Source: DAOTWP01 sp034435675 (GTDB lineage Bacteria > Chloroflexota > Anaerolineae > Aggregatilineales > Phototrophicaceae). From it: a DNA stretch of 7,800 bases. Position numbers and translations under genes: made by a program. The stretch lies in assembly GCA_034435675.1 (NCBI GenBank), contig DAOTWP010000131.1, positions 1-7,800 on the forward strand. The letters are read 5' to 3'. The notes beneath the pieces were generated by a model. It was given only the letters and a program-made list of their open reading frames with translations, was not told the DNA's origin and made no database searches. Below are positions 5,660 to 7,800 of this stretch, piece by piece; position 1 is the stretch's first letter, and every line of letters begins with the position of its first letter.

Positions 5660-6037
5660 ATGGCAATGGAAGCCTTGTGGCACGAATATGATTTTACGCT
5701 GGTGCTCAAAATGCGCAGCCATGAATGGACCTGGGAAGAGCTGGAAGAGTACAGCACAGCGACCCTGCCACAGTTCTTGCAGGTTTCCGGACAGCCAATT
5801 ACTCTGATTTTTGACCTGCGGCACGCACACTGGCGTCCTGTCCCGGATTTCACAGCGCGCATCAGGCATTTGCTGGAATGTCTGCACAGCCCACTGCTGC
5901 ACACCCTGCTGTTCGTCGTGCCAGAAAAGAGTATCGGCGCGCTGCTGGAGCATGTCTTCAAGCGTTATGGGGCGCCGGAACAGACCTACCGCGTGGTGGA
6001 CAGCGTTGATGAGACCTACGCGCTGAACGGCGCGTGA
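5660..6037 (+). CDS. Small STAS/SpoIIAA-like protein
   Basis: A 125-aa cytosolic protein without signal peptide or membrane segment. Predicted elements alternate strand and helix as in STAS/SpoIIAA-like folds: strand TLVLKM (13-18), a TWEELEEY helix start (24-31), strand ITLIFDLR (47-54) ending in Asp52, helix 63-76, strand LLFVVP (83-88), helix 91-104 and strand TYRVVD (109-114) before a final DETYAL helix. Small proteins of this layout, with a Trp-containing helix start and an (I/F)D(L/M) strand end, are in my memory common in Chloroflexota and mostly uncharacterised. STAS domains often act as phosphorylatable anti-anti-sigma factors, but no conserved phospho-Ser is obvious, so that role is not claimed. 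AGGA (5648-5651) eight bases before the ATG at 5660 supports the start; an ATG two codons on is an alternative. It probably forms a two-gene unit with the next gene, 16 bases downstream. Confidence 0.75.
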   Translation: MAMEALWHEYDFTLVLKMRSHEWTWEELEEYSTATLPQFLQVSGQPITLIFDLRHAHWRPVPDFTARIRHLLECLHSPLLHTLLFVVPEKSIGALLEHVFKRYGAPEQTYRVVDSVDETYALNGA

Positions 6038-6053
6038 CTTCGCTGGCGGTCAT

Positions 6054-6716
6054 GTGGCGCTGCAAGGGCTGACCCTGCTGCTGACGGCGAATCTGCGCGG
6101 CGACCTGGCGCTGCTGCCGCGCCTGTATAGCTTCCTCAAAATGCTGCGCGCCGAATTTGCCCCCTCTGGCGCAGCATCACCCCCAATGCTGCAAGACCCG
6201 CTGCTGCTGCTTGACCTCGGTGCCGCGTGTGACCCGGCGGTGTGGCACTGCGCCGCGACACAGGGACGCTCTACGCTGCTGGCGCTGGATGCGATGGGGT
6301 ATACCGCCGCGCATGTGCCGGACACACTGCCGCCGGACGCCCGTGCTGTGCTGGCGCGGCAGGTAGCTTTGCGGCTGGTGGATGCGGGACAGCCCGCCGA
6401 CCTGCACGGCGTGCGGCTCGTCAGCCAGCCAGATGTCCTGCCGCCGCTGTCTGATGTGGCGCTCAGCGTCGTGCTGACACCGCAGCCGCAGATCCAGCTT
6501 AACCTACAGCCACCGATGCTGCTGCTGGCAGATGTGCCGCGTGGGCATGTCGGGCTGCTGCGTGTCGTCTGGGCAGCGGGGGTTCCCCGGTTGGCGCTGG
6601 CACAGACGCGCGTTTTGCCGCCGGACACGTTCCCCGATGCGACTATCGCCGGGACGATCAGCTTTATTGAGGAGGAGGCGCGCTGGGTGCTGAAGCAGCA
6701 GGGCAGGCACGAATGA
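6054..6716 (+). CDS. Degenerate metallophosphoesterase-like protein (5'-nucleotidase-type fold), GTG start
   Basis: A 220-aa protein with no signal peptide. Its plan echoes the N-terminal catalytic domain of 5'-nucleotidase-type calcineurin-like phosphoesterases: LTLLLTANLRGDL (6-18) at the position of the TNDxHG motif, LLLLDLGAACD (50-60) for LLLDxGD, LLALDAMGYTAAHVPD (75-90) for the LNxLGYDAxxxGNHEFD block, a PRGHVGLLRVV strand pair (162-172) and a closing LPPDTFPDATIAGTI segment (188-202) like the TPPDPEI end of that domain. The metal ligands seem to be gone: Asp and His of motif I become Asn13 and Arg15, the Asp of motif II becomes Ala57 and the GNHE motif is missing. If so, it is non-catalytic, perhaps a binding or structural protein. 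The GTG at 6054, with a weak GGCGGT before it, is the only fitting start; an ATG two bases earlier is in another frame and stops at once. The family link is by eye and unproven. Confidence 0.6.
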   Translation: MALQGLTLLLTANLRGDLALLPRLYSFLKMLRAEFAPSGAASPPMLQDPLLLLDLGAACDPAVWHCAATQGRSTLLALDAMGYTAAHVPDTLPPDARAVLARQVALRLVDAGQPADLHGVRLVSQPDVLPPLSDVALSVVLTPQPQIQLNLQPPMLLLADVPRGHVGLLRVVWAAGVPRLALAQTRVLPPDTFPDATIAGTISFIEEEARWVLKQQGRHE

Positions 6717-6740
6717 AACGCGATCCGGCTGGCTGCCGCT

Positions 6741-6755
6741 GCGCATATCTTGCGC
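6741..6755. terminator. Hairpin between convergent genes, possible two-way terminator
   Basis: GCGCA (6741-6745) and TGCGC (6751-6755) pair around TATCT; with one bulged C the outer CT (6739-6740) and AG (6757-6758) extend the stem. It lies in the 51-base gap between two stop codons that face each other. No clear T-run is present on either strand, so it is a weak candidate. Confidence 0.4.
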
Positions 6756-6767
6756 CAGGTGTGCTGC

Positions 6768-7800
6768 TCACCGCTGTGGCACATCCCAGCGCATGTGTTC
6801 CAGCGTGCGCACGGTACGGAAGTTGTAGCGGTTCAGTACATTCTGCATCGTCTCTTCGTCTGCCGGGTGTTCGATGCGCAGCCCGTGCCTGCCAAAGCGC
6901 CGCACGGCATAGTTGATCAGCGCTTCGTCATACAACCCGCGATACTCCGGCGCGACCATCACGGTCAGATCATAGCTGCTCGCCGCCAATCGTGACTCGA
7001 CCCACAACGACGCGGCAATCTGCCGGGCGGGGTCGGTACCGCCCGCCGCGCTGCGATCGCGGATGACAAAGCGCTCTACTCCCTGCATATTCAGCCAATC
7101 ACCCAGCACACGCCACAGGGGGCGACGAAACAACGACGGGTGCAGCGGACGCTGCCAACCGACACCGCCCTGCGCGCCGGGACGCACCTGCTGCGCCAGT
7201 GCATATTCCATCTGCCATTCCGCGGCGCGGCGGTGGGCAATGTGAAGATTGTGTTCGGGGGGAGCGGGCTGGCGGTTACTGCTCACGCGCCGCCACTGCC
7301 GCCATTCACGCTCCACACGGAAGCCTAAGCGCTGGTAGATGTGCCGGGCGCGGTCGTTGTCCGAATCGACTTGCAGCAGCGCACAAGCGGCATGCTTCTG
7401 GCGTACATAGTCAAGGCATGCTTCCATCAGGCGGGTGGCGATTCCGCGTCCCTGCACGCGCGGGTGAACGCCCACATTGGCGATGATCCATGCCTTGCCC
7501 AGATCAGCATGCCAGCGCGCCGGATACAGCGACGCATTGCCGACCAGATCGCCATCCTCAATCCAGACGAAACCCGTGCTGACGCCAAAGGTCATCTCAT
7601 TGAGGTTGGACATCAGGTTGACGCCCACGCCCAACCGGCTGATGGAGCGCATTTCGCGCAGTGCCGCCCGCCCGCCGCTGTCCATCGTATCGGCAAAGAC
7701 CAATTCCAGCAGGTCAGCAAGCGCAGACAAATCTGTGCGCAGATTGACCGGGCGCAGTCCGTCACCGGCGCGTGCGCTCTGCTGCGGATTCTCAACACTG
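6768..7800 (-). CDS. Tandem GNAT-domain N-acetyltransferase, start beyond the window
   Basis: The frame is open from its TGA at 6768 to the window edge: at least 344 aa, with the N-terminus missing. A TTG at 7730 could be taken as a start, but the residues encoded before it (LRPVNLRTD directly upstream) read as the usual first strand of a GNAT domain, and no ATG, GTG or TTG lies in frame between 7730 and 7800, so the real start must lie outside. The first domain has a clear acetyl-CoA loop, VHPRVQGRGIATRLM, with Q-x-x-G-x-A, followed by the YQRLGF hallmark near its end. The second half repeats the fold in weaker form (VAPEYRGLYDEALINYAVRRF, then NRYNFRTVRTLEHM) without a good Q/R-x-x-G-x-A loop, so it is likely the non-catalytic partner, as in mycothiol-synthase-like double GNATs. 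The acceptor substrate is unknown. It is convergent with the preceding two-gene unit. Confidence 0.88.
   Translation of the reverse strand, partial: SVENPQQSARAGDGLRPVNLRTDLSALADLLELVFADTMDSGGRAALREMRSISRLGVGVNLMSNLNEMTFGVSTGFVWIEDGDLVGNASLYPARWHADLGKAWIIANVGVHPRVQGRGIATRLMEACLDYVRQKHAACALLQVDSDNDRARHIYQRLGFRVEREWRQWRRVSSNRQPAPPEHNLHIAHRRAAEWQMEYALAQQVRPGAQGGVGWQRPLHPSLFRRPLWRVLGDWLNMQGVERFVIRDRSAAGGTDPARQIAASLWVESRLAASSYDLTVMVAPEYRGLYDEALINYAVRRFGRHGLRIEHPADEETMQNVLNRYNFRTVRTLEHMRWDVPQR

Noticed and set aside
5590..5961. Frame of 123 codons on the - strand opposite the STAS-like gene
   Set aside because: Cys/Ser-rich composition without a domain; the + strand frame has promoter, ribosome-binding site and a sensible fold.
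6050..6784. 244-codon - strand frame opposite the GTG-started gene
   Set aside because: Ser/Arg/Cys-rich product with no recognisable fold; the + strand frame has hydrophobic strand periodicity and follows its neighbour closely.
1..7800. CRISPR array, insertion sequence, tRNA or rRNA
   Set aside because: No regularly spaced repeats, transposase-like frame, terminal inverted repeats of an element, or tRNA/rRNA signature was seen on either strand.

Overview
The window is about 7.8 kb of GC-rich, tightly packed bacterial DNA holding eight genes that I can support. It contains no rRNA, tRNA, insertion sequence or CRISPR array that I can see. The best guess for the source is a member of the Chloroflexota (Anaerolineae-like). 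Three things point that way: a GNAT protein with two acetyltransferase modules, a small STAS-like protein of a type I associate with that phylum, and a short actinobacterial-type inositol-phosphate synthase. This assignment rests on recall of protein families, not on a search.

Left part (1-2685, + strand): a sigma-70-like promoter with 13-bp tandem repeats running into its -35 region precedes two overlapping genes. The first is a membrane-bound O-acyltransferase (MBOAT, AlgI/DltB/PatA type). The second is a membrane-anchored SGNH-like protein with a Ser...Asp-x-x-His arrangement. Together they look like a two-gene cassette that O-acylates a cell-surface or exported glycan; the substrate is unknown.

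Middle part (2757-5237, - strand): a myo-inositol-1-phosphate synthase with a TTG start is followed by a strong hairpin. Next comes an AzlC-family transporter with its own promoter and an operator-like dyad, then an unrecognised 121-aa soluble protein. The usual AzlD partner of AzlC is absent, and the 121-aa gene sits in its place.

A 422-bp divergent intergenic region (5238-5659) carries several inverted repeats, a possible structured RNA or operator array, and a good promoter whose -10 box lies inside a perfect palindrome. It drives a two-gene unit on the + strand: the STAS-like protein (5660-6037) and a GTG-started protein (6054-6716). The second resembles the catalytic domain of 5'-nucleotidase-type metallophosphoesterases but seems to have lost its metal ligands.

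Right edge: a tandem-GNAT acetyltransferase on the - strand, convergent with that unit. Its reading frame stays open to the window edge, so its true start lies beyond base 7800.

No single gene here is clearly a new defence or mobile system. The points most worth a second look are the AzlC without AzlD plus the unknown 121-aa protein, the apparent pseudo-metallophosphatase paired with a STAS-like protein, and the structured 5238-5659 intergenic region.
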